This document shows, piece by piece, positions 39,701 through 45,727 of a DNA stretch of 64,000 nucleotides. The first letter of the stretch is position 1. Every line of letters begins with the position of its first letter. This DNA is from Icerya purchasi. Taxonomy: Eukaryota > Arthropoda > Insecta > Hemiptera > Monophlebidae. The stretch spans positions 590,265,643-590,329,642 of the forward strand of contig CM077115.1 of assembly GCA_039619475.1 (NCBI GenBank), written 5' to 3'. A program made the translations under genes and the position numbers. The notes beneath the pieces were generated by a model. That model saw only the letters and a list, made by a program, of their open reading frames with translations. It did no database searches and had not been told where the DNA came from.

Positions 39701-42700
39701 AATTCGGGCCCTTAAATCTCAAAATATTTATACTTCTATTACTGCCGTATTTAATGGTCGAAAATACCCCCCCCCCAAATCTAGATACGGCATTTTATTT
39801 TTTAATTTTAATTTATTGTAAATTTTCATTTCCAATACAAAGAATTAAAACTTCTAAATATTGGGTTTAATAAAATTTCATTAAATATTCAACTACCTGT
39901 CATTTAATTTTTAATTAATACTTGTATGTATGTAAAAGCAGGAACATATTTGCTACCAAAGTAACGTTAGAAAAACATTCAAGAATGTATAGATGAGTAA
40001 AAAGATGAAGTTAACAAGATTTATGCGGAACCGATATTGGTCACATTAATAACGCAAAAGGAGAAGATACTTTTGTGATTAAAAATAAAGATTTTTAATC
40101 AACGTTTATTTATTCGGTTGTAATTCAATGAACGGGAGGAATAAAGTAGAATTTAAGTTGCGATACAGACAGAAACCTGTTTAAGGAAAGATTAAGAGAA
40201 AAGTGATAGAAGTTTAAAGGTAAAGAAATAATGGTAAATAATAAAAAAGTAAAAGGTGTATAATTGCGAAAATTCAAAATTGCGTATCATAGGTGGCAAC
40301 ATGAAGTTATAACAGAACAGGGATTTTTAAAAGTACTGTAAATATGACCATTAACATTAAGTAGCAATAATTAAGCAGTGAATGAAATAATTCGGGAAAA
40401 AAAAGTACAAGATTAAAAATGACTTATTAGTAGATTAGTTATTTTGAGCTTCCAACAATAAAAAATACAGTATTTGTTTAATGAAATGTTATGTAAATGT
40501 GCTTCAAATATAAAAACTACTTTTATTTAGACATACTGGTTTAATCAGTAAATTGGTGATTTTATAAATAGTTAAAAAGATAGTATTATTATTGTTTTTT
40601 TGTTTTTTTTATGTATCAGTGTTGAAGTCAAATATTTCTATGAAAATTTAAATTCCATGTAAAAAAAATTATTTATTTTTAAATTGATTCATCCGAGTTT
40701 TTGTTATTAAAATATTTATTACTTTTATTCCGATTAATAACTTCCGCTGTTAATAAGTAGCATGGAATGGAAAAGTGAAAAATTATTGTTTATTATTTGA
40801 AAAATACAAAATGCAAAAATATTAACGAAAATAATTATTTAGTATTACTGAAAATTTAGAATAAGCAACCGTGAATAATAAAGGTTAGCTTAGTGAGCAA
40901 AGTTTCGCAAGTAAATAAAAAAAAAAAGGAAGGCAGATATGATAGTAGTGATGCAAATTAATTCATAATATGTGTAATTTGTAATACCTATAATTTAATT
41001 TCGTACTCTAGATTCTGTTTTCATATTAAGTATTAACGTACAGGAAACCATAAAAATACACCCTGCTCACTAATATTTTAAATCCGTTTTGATAATTATG
41101 AATTTTATTTTAAATTTGTGCCATTTTACATGTTAATTTTAGTTAAACAATATACGGTACATTAAGGTCTTTATTTGACGTTTCTTATAACTCAACTAAC
41201 TGTACGATCTTCGTCATTATTATTCGATCTCCTATTTTATATATTCCGTTATCTGGAAGTTCGATTAATAAGAAATAGTATCTAAAGAATTTTTGTACTC
41301 GTATATTTAGTGGCGGGTAAACTTTTTTTTAATACGCAATTGTTGATGCGTGATATTTTAAGATATTAAAAGAGAAACAAAAAATATTAAAGCTGGCATC
41401 TCGAATTGAAAATAAGTGAAGGAAATTTTGAAGTGGAAATCTCTCCAACACCGCCCAAAAAAAAATATTCTGTCATTGCTATTGTTTACAGTCACGATTC
41501 CACCTTCTTCTTCCAATTAGGGAGTCCTTCCTCTGATTTTTTTTGCGCGACTAGTTTGAATAAATGTTTTCGAATTCTGTACCTTTAAGAAAAATATGGT
41601 ATCTAACCAGACTAATTAGAAGGCTAGCGAAATTACACTCTAGAACAAAAAAAGAGATTGAATTGCAAATGTGGCATTAAAGGTATTTGCATACCATGAA
41701 CAGATAAAACACGAATGAGTGTATATTCAAAAATAAATTGGAATCAAAAGAGCATTATCGTTTCTGGAATGCTTAGAAATGAAATTGCATGCGACATATT
41801 ATGTAATAGAAATCTGAAGAAAAAAAAATGTTTTTTCTTTTCTTGGCGGACACGTCAATCAGGATAATACTCGTAATCATCAGAAAGAAAGAAAAGAGCC
41901 ATCAGTTAAAATTTGATCTGATCAAACAGTGAAAATATAAAGAAACTAAGAGGAGTCGGGATGATTGACGGAGAAGGAAAAGGCAGGATGTAGGAAGGAC
42001 AATAAGAAGAAAGAAGTCCATGTTTTAGTAGATAAAAACATATACCATAACGGTTAAAAGAAAGGAATGAACATTTAAAGAAGATACGATCAGCGCTGTA
42101 AAGTACTTTTTTATTCGGACGGAGAGGAAAATGTAGAAAGAAAGCCAAGGAAATGAAAAGACTAGAAGAAGGCAGAGGGAAATGAAACGTAAACAAATAA
42201 TGGAAAAACTGCAACACAAGGAGATAGCAAAGGTAACTCAAGGAACTAGGAAACAGATGGAAGGTCAGGTTGGAAAGTTCTGAAAGGCGAAGCGAAAAGA
42301 TAAAATACGTGAAGGTGTTCCAATTCACTGCTTTGATGCTGTAAGACAAAATTTCAACTGCTCAATTAGCCAGAAATAAGCATTAGTAGTGAAACTTAAA
42401 GTAGCGCGATAGCCTAGTGATTAAGGCGCTTGACTACCAAACCATAGATGTTTTAGGTTATCGAGACTTGTCTTGTTCCGGATCGAAGTCGCTCCCAGGT
42501 TTACGTAGCCTGAAATCATTGGGTACCACAGAAATCCGGGAAATTAAAAGCGGATCCCAAGTAGAAAGGAACTGGCCAGCCAGTATTCTCCTTAGATCCA
42601 TTAGGCTTAGTACCATTATGGAAAGCTTAACTTCACAATGTATGATACTTTACCAAAAATATACGGGACTTACTTTATTTTTAGTGAAAATTAATGAATT

Positions 42701-44653
42701 AAACTACAGATGTACAATTATATATGTTTATTGATTTTATGAGTGCTATAATTAAAATGAAGTAATTTTTATGTAAGATCTTTTTACTAAAATTTTATCA
42801 TATCTTGTTAGAATTTGTACATTAAAATCTATTTCAATTCAAGTATATTTTTTCTTTTATTATATTTTATATTTTTATATAGTTTCTATTTTATTATTAT
42901 CTCAAGTTTATGGCTTTTTATTGTGAACATACCTTTACTTGTTTTTAACTAGGCAGTTGGTTTGTCGTTATTTTTCGGATGTTTATGCCGGTGATATGCT
43001 AAATATATAATGGGTGTTTTATTTTATTTTGTTTTCGATTATGTGTACTCATGATTTTATTAAATATGTATAAAATTGAACATGGTATGTATAAAATTCA
43101 ACAGGTTGTTTTCTTTTCGGTTTTTACTTATGTTTGCCTTCTAAATATATGTATTTATATAAAACTCAACATAACTATCAATAAATTTATATTTCTGAAA
43201 TCGTAATTTACGTTTTTGATTCCTTAAATTATATCTTTTATTTCCATGCGCTTTTAATTAATTTATAAATACAAAAAGAAAAATTACCACGCTTTTTTTT
43301 TGTATGTATAAAAAAAAATAATTTGCTACTTCTGTAAAATGAGTACCTACTCAAAAAATAATTTCGATTCTTTTTTTTTTAATGTACTTTTCCGATATAA
43401 AGTCTGAAAATTTGTGTCATTAATTCCTGATCAGCTCGTTTACTACAGAACCAACAAAATTTTAACCGTATTGTGGGCCCTGGGCAGGGGACCTAGAAAA
43501 TACACTACCGATCTGAATTTTGAATATAAGAATAAAATAAAAAGATATTCGGGGCGGCCTCCAAAATCACATACTTCACTAAGGGTAACGCTGCTACAGT
43601 CTAATCACGTAAGTGTAACTTTTAATATAAAAATAATTTATACAAATATGGTAAATGCTGCTGCATAGTCGGGGAGGAAGCCTTTTTATTGTTGAAAGGG
43701 AGCAGTTATCAGTGGCATAGCTGAAGATTTGAAATTTTCGCATGGTGCAGAACTGTTGTCAGGCACCAATTTTTTTTCCATATCTGTCAACTTGACTGGA
43801 GAGAAATGATTTGATAAATAGCATACGGGCTGCTGATGAATGTGCAGTTCTGTCCAACTATCGAGTTTCATCTTAGCACGTGGCGCAATTCTACTTCTCG
43901 AATGGAAATATCGAAATTTATTAAGTAGACATTTTTTTTTTTTTTTAGTTGTCGCCCTCTCCCGCCTTCCCGGCATTACACTAGTCGTCAGGCATATTAC
44001 TAAAAAAAAGGTAATGACGGCCAAATATTTCGTATTTGAATACATTATAAATATTTTATTTATTAGCAATGAAAACGAACGTAGCCGTTTCATATACAGA
44101 AGCAAGTGGCCATGAACATGTGAGATTGTCAAAGCTTTACTGTACACACATATGTATATATATGTATAATATTCAATTATGGAAGTAAATTAAAACGTGT
44201 AAATCGTGTAAGATTGAAAATATGTAACGATTTCAAATATATTGTAACAACGATTTTATCATAAGACGCACGCAACCCCGTATTATTAAATTGTCAAAAG
44301 TAATACGCAAAATAAAAATAGCATTACCTCGTATCGCAGTGGAATTAAGAAAGCATTAAAATAAAAATAATTTTATTAATAAATTTAAATTGTTAGTTAT
44401 TTACAATATATTCCTATACACCTCTATACAATACGAAATAAATGAATTTAGAATTATGTTAGTAAGTTGTGAAAGTTCATACCAACACCGATGCAAATAA
44501 TGTCTAGGACGCTCTGAAAAGGAGTTATCAGTGTTTAAGTACACATGCGTTGTGTATTATACATAGTTTTGTACAAATAATTTATTACACTCATTACCTG
44601 CTGTACCCCTGTTGCAAATGTCATTTTGAAAATGTCGTCGGCACATGTCTAAT
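12583..44653 (-). CDS. ADAMTS-like secreted zinc metalloproteinase (partial gene, seven exons)
   Basis: A host gene whose product should be a secreted or pericellular protease cutting extracellular proteins. The exons, from the 5' side, are 44598-44653, 38169-38295, 33665-33829, 33414-33540, 31169-31273, 26024-26163 and 12583-12721. Joined, the catalytic part has the zinc site HEVGHLLGAVHDG and the later YIMS Met-turn. A cysteine-rich disintegrin-like region follows (QCRRDRG, then LFCFDSSSGYC, PCGDGQ, SNGMCIQEH), and a last exon with six cysteines. No thrombospondin repeat was seen, as I recall for the insect venom-metalloproteinase-like branch. All inspected exons are open and have GT-AG borders, so the gene looks functional. 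The prodomain and catalytic start are missing upstream. Introns reach 13 kb and are full of transposons. Confidence 0.85.
12722..13740. other. Intron sequence, no feature seen
   Basis: AT-rich part of the 13.3-kb last intron. The only bases of note are CTC at 13738-13740, the left copy of a possible 3-bp target duplication. Confidence 0.4.
13741..13971 (+). repeat. Left inverted end, outer part
   Basis: Matches the reverse complement of 16400-16640, for example TTTTTCGATT, TCGTTTTGACAT and CAAAAAAACCACCTCGTTTT. It is cut at about 13971 by a LINE; around 40 bases present in the right end are missing at the cut. Confidence 0.8.
13972..14793 (+). pseudogene. LINE fragment inserted in the left inverted end
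   Basis: 5'-truncated non-LTR element, a different family from LINE-A. It opens with the RT catalytic site ADDLTIYMTS at about 14012-14041. The thumb follows: VPKVKILRLVFDRKLS, a stop in place of a Trp, then KWGGDRKCLQNLYTIF, LSKMDYGSVIYRSA and LNTVQNLALRLISGA. The frame ends near 14678. The 3' part has AATAAATAAATA before a run of about 19 A (14775-14793). After the A run the host inverted repeat resumes at once. No clear target duplication is visible; a small deletion of the target seems to have occurred instead. Only one or two mutations break the frame, so the copy is moderately old. Confidence 0.85.
15350..15836 (+). pseudogene. SWIM-like zinc-finger protein C-terminus of the transposon
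   Basis: Two overlapping frames form one coding stretch. The first gives GSYQMPQAVSYLAEIMNEDG. After one frameshift near 15568 comes VRYINSKSYRCFVDYHRDMN, then a CCDCANGRRTVGCCSH segment at about 15651-15698 with C-x-C and C-x-H pairs, the layout of a SWIM zinc finger. It ends IIRPAEIL and an acidic DEDSDED-like tail with TAA at 15834-15836. I remember this arrangement from a large family of multiplied arthropod proteins annotated as SWIM-type, which fits a transposon origin. The protein may bind DNA or partner the transposase; that is inference. The upstream part of the gene is missing. Confidence 0.65.
16065..16640 (-). repeat. Right inverted end of the SWIM transposon
   Basis: Read on the minus strand it repeats the left end from AAAGG onwards, without the LINE. 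It shows the unbroken order that allows the LINE in the left end to be delimited. Confidence 0.8.
16641..18353. other. Intron sequence with microsatellites
   Basis: No gene recognised. ATAC/TA runs lie at 17336-17380 and mixed TACA, CACG and TATA runs at 17458-17545. The remaining sequence is AT-rich. Confidence 0.5.
18354..18846. repeat. Long fold-back (inverted) repeat
   Basis: The arms 18354-18563 and 18618-18846 are reverse complements with few changes, around a loop of about 54 bases. Outer arm: TTTTTTTACAAAAAATAAATAC against GTATTTATTTTTTGTAAAAAAA. Inner arm: AGAGTCGGCATCAAATTCAT against ATGAATTTGATGCCGACTCT. A TA run (18702-18734) has expanded in the right arm only. It has no coding capacity. 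It is best explained as a fold-back MITE, and a transcript through it would form a long hairpin. Confidence 0.8.
18847..19299. other. Intron sequence, no feature seen
   Basis: AT-rich with A/T runs. No recognised element. Confidence 0.4.
19300..19690 (+). pseudogene. LINE-A-like fragment: endonuclease end and linker
   Basis: Plus-strand frame reading SDHLPTLIKC near 19317, the SDH motif closing an APE-type endonuclease, then RWVLLDDEVSRF and, further on, YDNFANVLNYLSQHTAKRGP. P-T-P-stop-W-N-K-S-C-A-D-M-V-R follows, close to the P-x-P-W-W-N-x-x-C motif that lies between endonuclease and RT in RNase H-bearing LINEs. The LINE-A copies elsewhere lack this part because they are 5'-truncated, so family identity is likely but not shown. 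Confidence 0.65.
19837..20241 (+). repeat. tRNA-derived SINE, full-length copy (405 bp)
   Basis: The first 70 bases look like a tRNA. There is a pol III A box TGGCCTAGTGGC (19843-19854) and a B box GGTTCAATACC. The anticodon loop read as TTCCGAT would give anticodon CCG (Arg), though the stems are imperfect. A body of about 330 bp follows, ending in TCGAGTGAGAATAGACGACG, with no poly(A). The 6-mer ACTTCA flanks both sides (19831-19836, 20242-20247) as a short target duplication. A second copy lies at 50194-50431. SINEs are copied by a partner LINE; which one is unknown, since its tail matches no LINE here. Confidence 0.75.
20242..24180. other. Intron sequence, mostly featureless
   Basis: A 3.9-kb AT-rich stretch. 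A minus-strand frame at 21450-21689 has an acidic stretch, then WFVWQPTYGAARWWKAVG; it matches nothing I know. Another at 22769-23038 is Cys/Lys-containing and unassigned. A C-free T/A run ends near 20745. No element boundaries were found. Confidence 0.4.
24181..24193 (+). repeat. Target-site duplication, left copy
   Basis: AAACATTTAACAT, repeated exactly at 25456-25468, flanks the LINE-A copy between them. Confidence 0.85.
24194..25455 (+). pseudogene. LINE-A copy 3: thumb to 3' tail, with 13-bp target duplication
   Basis: 5'-truncated LINE-A insertion that begins at the GGGGTGGTGATCC block, equal to the KWGGDPY motif of the copy at 57350. It continues through the thumb and C-terminal domain in broken frames. 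Recognisable are IQNSCLRLCLGALKSS, a weak RNase H part near 24720-24950, and the C-terminal HVCDADHEFIKCSF zinc-like motif near 25190-25240. The end is GGACAAAAAAAA. The exact 13-bp duplication AAACATTTAACAT on both sides proves insertion by target-primed reverse transcription. The clean duplication with many frame breaks suggests middle age. Confidence 0.9.
25456..26023. other. Intron sequence with a hairpin
   Basis: At 25850-25907 an inverted repeat (CAATATTTTATGTATTATTT against AAATAATGCATAAAATATTA) forms a stem of about 26 bp. Otherwise it is AT-rich. Confidence 0.5.
26024..26163 (-). CDS. Metalloproteinase exon (disintegrin-like region end)
   Basis: Acceptor TTTCAG before ACATGT and donor GTATGG after AGCAG. 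Encodes TCSNGMCIQEHENIIPDYSQ and onward to FFTNLTSR. Phase 0 at the start matches the exon at 31169-31273; two bases are left at its end. Confidence 0.85.
26164..27880. other. Intron sequence, possible decayed MITE ends
   Basis: CAGTGGCGTACTTTGG at 26251 looks like an hAT terminus followed by a G-rich run, but no partner end was found nearby. CAGTAGCGGAGTTAG at 26770 is similar. The remainder is AT-rich. Confidence 0.35.
27881..28508 (+). mobile_element. hAT-like MITE, copy 2
   Basis: Starts CAGAGGCAGATACAGAG and is collinear with 50123-51064 (without its SINE) and with the inverted copy at 11276-11940. Shared blocks include GTAATCCGATCCGAATTCTC and AACGAAATTATAAAATTATA. The right end is mutated and no target duplication is visible. 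It is non-coding. Confidence 0.7.
28509..28929. other. Intron sequence, weak tRNA-like boxes
   Basis: TGGCTCGGTAGGG near 28510 and GTTCGATTC near 28572 resemble pol III A and B boxes, but the spacing is long and no fold is evident. Nothing else is seen. Confidence 0.25.
28930..30225 (-). pseudogene. Penelope-like element: RT end, GIY-YIG domain and 3' region
   Basis: Read on the minus strand. WFRYAWMTR near 30180 stands for the RT catalytic WFRYVDD. LAFLDVLVKRDNKGGLTTAV, then FRKPSH and QHLAKELERLMEEM give the end of the RT. RISTVLRKK precedes the endonuclease part, with GVYQISCECGSCNVGQTGR near 29560-29500, the GIY-YIG nicking domain (V for I, N for Y), and a later FNETEILAKVDKFKNR segment. 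The tail holds CTGATGATGGACC and GAAAC, known from Penelope ends. Frame breaks are present throughout. Penelope elements use this combined RT and GIY-YIG enzyme to insert. Confidence 0.8.
28961..29000 (-). other. Hammerhead-ribozyme-like motif of the Penelope element
   Basis: On the minus strand CTGATGA (29000-28994) is followed after about 22 bases by GAAAC (28970-28966), and then ACATTAA...TTAATGT can pair as a stem. CUGAUGA and GAAA are the conserved core strands of hammerhead ribozymes, which occur in Penelope elements. A third stem joining the two ends was not found, so activity is doubtful. Confidence 0.35.
30275..30495 (+). pseudogene. Penelope-like RT fragment in opposite orientation
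   Basis: Plus-strand reading FSFDGKFYKQEDGMAMASRL, then APVFANIFMEEIV, and after a stop a WFRY-V-DDTF-like piece (30448-30470). These are RT motifs up to the catalytic site. It overlaps in content with the start of the minus-strand piece at 30225, so the two form a head-to-head pair, an arrangement common for Penelope insertions. Confidence 0.75.
30496..31168. other. Intron sequence, no feature seen
   Basis: AT-rich. No element recognised. Confidence 0.4.
31169..31273 (-). CDS. Metalloproteinase exon (cysteine-rich region)
   Basis: Exactly 35 codons: KDERVCSQLFCFDSSSGYC, then VAYRPAAEGSPCGDGQ. Acceptor ATTATAG, donor GTAATA. Phase 0 on both sides. Confidence 0.9.
31274..31620. other. Intron sequence, no feature seen
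   Basis: AT-rich. No element recognised. Confidence 0.4.
31621..33357 (+). mobile_element. SWIM-type transposon, second copy, right end lost
   Basis: Starts AAAGGGTATAGCC and follows 13741-15240 closely (without the LINE), including AGCGCCATCTACTGGAAC. It then jumps, after about 110 unrelated bases, to the end of the SWIM-like gene (TTACTATCTTGCTTACGCTC at about 32498) and its acidic tail (33020-33072), then the sequence 3' of the gene. It stops at about 33357, where the right inverted end should begin, only 57 bases before a host exon. A MITE at 32563-33014 splits the gene remnant. Confidence 0.8.
32563..33014 (+). mobile_element. hAT-like MITE with 8-bp target duplication
   Basis: 452 bp with ends CATTGGCGCACTCAAGG and, inverted, CAAAGGCGCACTCAGGA. 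GGCTGTTT lies on both sides (32555-32562 and 33015-33022), and the uninterrupted site exists in the other transposon copy at about 15775. That confirms insertion into the SWIM gene remnant. The 8-bp duplication and CA start are hAT hallmarks. It is non-coding, with T-rich runs inside. Confidence 0.9.
33414..33540 (-). CDS. Metalloproteinase exon (after the catalytic domain)
   Basis: Encodes NGDTATCLYNSPHEDESLP, then RVLPGKLLTLDAQCRRDRG and TSACF. Acceptor CATCATAG, donor GTAAGT. The first base completes the Asn codon of the previous exon. Confidence 0.9.
33665..33829 (-). CDS. Metalloproteinase exon (second half of the zinc site)
   Basis: Encodes LGAVHDGSPPTYLGGPGAEK, then CRWEDGYIMSDLRHSEKGF and KWSQCSVDSFHHFL. 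Here are the third zinc His, the Asp after it and the Met-turn YIMS. Acceptor ATATTTAG, donor GTAAAT. Confidence 0.92.
33830..34789. other. Intron sequence, no feature seen
   Basis: AT-rich, with a TATA/CATA-rich patch at 34270-34315. No element recognised. Confidence 0.4.
34790..37255 (+). pseudogene. Jockey-type LINE, long but decayed
   Basis: The start reads RNRKLRGPTIL, then NIEGISLNKSECISRITESA and a VIQEMHTEN segment, the opening of an APE-type endonuclease. Pieces of its end (GDLNSDSY, ARGYNTADENGVNS) follow near 35225-35285, and FDAKDKGTFHSA near 35330. RT parts are VVAVIKTGKGGNDASHYRRI (36170-36230), EQAGFRKNH, a catalytic part near 36690 (YADDITLAYQSESV with frame changes) and PEYVGITLDKTLTYR (36910-36957). 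LALAYSAAEH and WLPVLARIAPP follow. Stops and frameshifts are dense. It probably belongs to the family of the fragment at 1370-2516. It ends abruptly at about 37255 against an RTE piece. Confidence 0.8.
37256..37578 (+). pseudogene. RTE-type LINE endonuclease fragment
   Basis: Open for more than 100 codons. It reads IQVYGSTSSASDEEIEAFYN, then EVLIIMGDVNTKIGRNDNK and GVIGKYGLGVRNRRGERMLH, the APE-type endonuclease of RTE-like LINEs that databases often label craniofacial-development-protein-2-like. The catalytic GDVN (normally GDFN) is present. It stops after ANVSMLRKEHTRSS, before the YTW-type end of the domain. It may be a piece of the RTE family found at 55955-61640. Confidence 0.75.
37579..38168. 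other. Intron sequence, no feature seen
   Basis: AT-rich. No element recognised. Confidence 0.4.
38169..38295 (-). CDS. Metalloproteinase exon (catalytic core, first half of the zinc site)
   Basis: Encodes FAYVGGACVVNKRLEKVNS, then VAIIEDTGGFSGIIVAAHEV and GH, ending two bases into a Leu codon. Contains the first two zinc His and the catalytic Glu of HExxH. Acceptor AATTGCAG, donor GTAAGA. Confidence 0.92.
38357..38414 (+). repeat. ATAA and ATAC microsatellite
   Basis: About five AAAT/ATAA units followed by ATAC units, directly left of a MITE. Confidence 0.8.
38416..38668. mobile_element. hAT-like MITE (253 bp)
   Basis: Ends CATGGGCGTCGCCAGCGGGG and, inverted, CAAGGGCGTCGCCAGCGGGG, an almost perfect terminal inverted repeat of about 20 bp. 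The middle is AT-rich and non-coding. It sits in TA/CA-rich repeats, so the target duplication cannot be read with confidence. A TA run (38678-38695) lies just right of it. Confidence 0.8.
38700..41830. other. Intron sequence, AT-rich and mostly featureless
   Basis: Contains repeated CATTTTTT motifs with GGGACATTTTT at 38890-39040, a TA run at 39077-39094, and a C run of 10 near 39770. GGACTTTTTTT recurs at about 39507 and 39652, hinting at a decayed repeat. No gene or element ends recognised. Confidence 0.4.
41832..42350 (-). pseudogene. LINE-A copy 4: C-terminal end only
   Basis: The minus-strand frame 42349-41906 stays open. It ends with a segment matching the C-terminal zinc-like part of LINE-A: ADRIFFKCSFLSFNRYGICF here against ANHILFECPFISSERSTLYS in the copy at 57350. 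A stop at the equivalent place and the 3' tail TTGACGTGTCC near 41855 followed by A-rich sequence also fit. The first cysteine of the motif is not obvious. Confidence 0.75.
42404..42500 (+). repeat. tRNA-like head of a second SINE type
   Basis: TAGCCTAGTGATTAAGGCGC gives a strong A box. A B-box-like GGTTATCGAGAC follows at 42467-42478 with two extra bases. The body downstream (to about 42650) has no relative in the window. It may be a SINE; a decayed true tRNA gene is less likely because the stems do not pair. Confidence 0.4.
42501..44597. other. Intron sequence, no clear feature
   Basis: AT-rich. CAGTGGCATAGCTGAAG at 43711 resembles an hAT end. The minus-strand frame 44147-43686 is unassigned. 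Confidence 0.35.
44598..44653 (-). CDS. Metalloproteinase micro-exon (56 nt)
   Basis: Acceptor TTTTCCAG, donor GTAATG. Encodes LDMCRRHFQNDICNRGTA plus one base that completes the Gly before FAYVGG in the next exon, so the phases agree. It carries two cysteines just ahead of the catalytic core. Confidence 0.75.
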
Positions 44654-45198
44654 CTGGAAAATTATAAATAATTTCTATAGATTCTTTCTTAACTAAAATT
44701 CGAAAACTTAAAAGACACTTAATTAGATACGAATATATACTAGTTAGTCTCTAGTATAAAATAATAAAGACGTGCCCACTTTATTATATACGCGCATGTT
44801 CGAATATGTATGCAGTGTATCATGTATTGTGTGCGTGCATGCACGCGATAACTTCCATTCGTTAATAGATAGCAAGATTCATAAACAGTGGAGTTTTTAA
44901 TAATCATTTCTTTATTTTTATTAAGCGAAAAAGTATTAATACATATTTATTTCAGCTCGAGTGATTAATAAATACGGAGTTAAGCTATATTCGGGCGTCA
45001 ACTTGGAGGGGGTAGAAGTGAAGCTTCTCAGTGTTATTAACCCTGTGGCCGAACTCTTTCAATATTTCAAACTCGCGGTAGACGTCTCCAAAGAAAGAAT
45101 ACAAATACAATTCGCATTCAGATCCTGTTATTATCATTATTGACTGTTTGAACTTTGGTTTTGTGCATGAATGAAAATAACGTAAGATAACGCTATTG
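44654..45198. other. Intron or upstream sequence, no clear feature
   Basis: Two frames, plus 44961-45143 and the opposite minus frame, are open but unassigned. The next upstream exon of the metalloproteinase was not found here. Confidence 0.35.
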
Positions 45199-45499
45199 CA
45201 TAGGCGTACCCAGGCAAGTATTTCAGGGGGGGGGGATTGATCCGTTAAAAAAAAACACGACAGAAAAAAGGATTTTACTTAGTAATTATATTTTATTAAT
45301 AATCTCTTGTATAATAGTTCTAAATGCGTAAGACTTCTGTTCGTTTTCATTTTGAGAATGATTTACACTAATACATAGTTAGACTGTCAGAATGCCTGGT
45401 ACCAAGACATCTTACGACCCTAAAGCGACAATACAGCAACGTAAAAATCCATTTCGGGAGGGGTTTGAACCCCCAAATCCCCTCCTGGGTACGCCTATG
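45199..45499. mobile_element. hAT-like MITE with 8-bp target duplication (301 bp)
   Basis: Ends CATAGGCGTACCCAGG and CCTGGGTACGCCTATG, a perfect 16-bp inverted repeat. CGCTATTG is repeated exactly on both sides (45191-45198, 45500-45507). It is non-coding, with a G run near the left end. The perfect ends and duplication indicate a fairly recent insertion. Confidence 0.93.
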
Positions 45500-45689
45500 C
45501 GCTATTGTCATCAGCATCATCATGGTGTCGTCTTTGTTACACTGATTTACACATTACTTCTTCGTATTGCTAACTATGATGTTTTGTTCTGTTTCTGTTT
45601 TCTCTTTTCATTTCTTTCTCTACTTCGTCATAATGCAACAGCAACGATTATCAAATCAAATAGTTGCTTTTTACCTTAATTAAAAGGAC

Positions 45690-45727
45690 GCGCGCGCGCG
45701 TGTGTGTGTGTGTGTGCGTGTGTGTGT
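45690..45727 (+). repeat. CG/TG microsatellite
   Basis: A GC run (CGCGCGCGCG) passes into a TG run, a potentially Z-DNA-forming stretch. Confidence 0.85.

Noticed and set aside
44961..45143. Open frames on both strands, one ending in a possible splice donor that would supply the needed phase for the metalloproteinase exon at 44598.
   Set aside because: The frame with the right phase has a stop only six codons before the donor, and the plus-strand frame matches no family I know.
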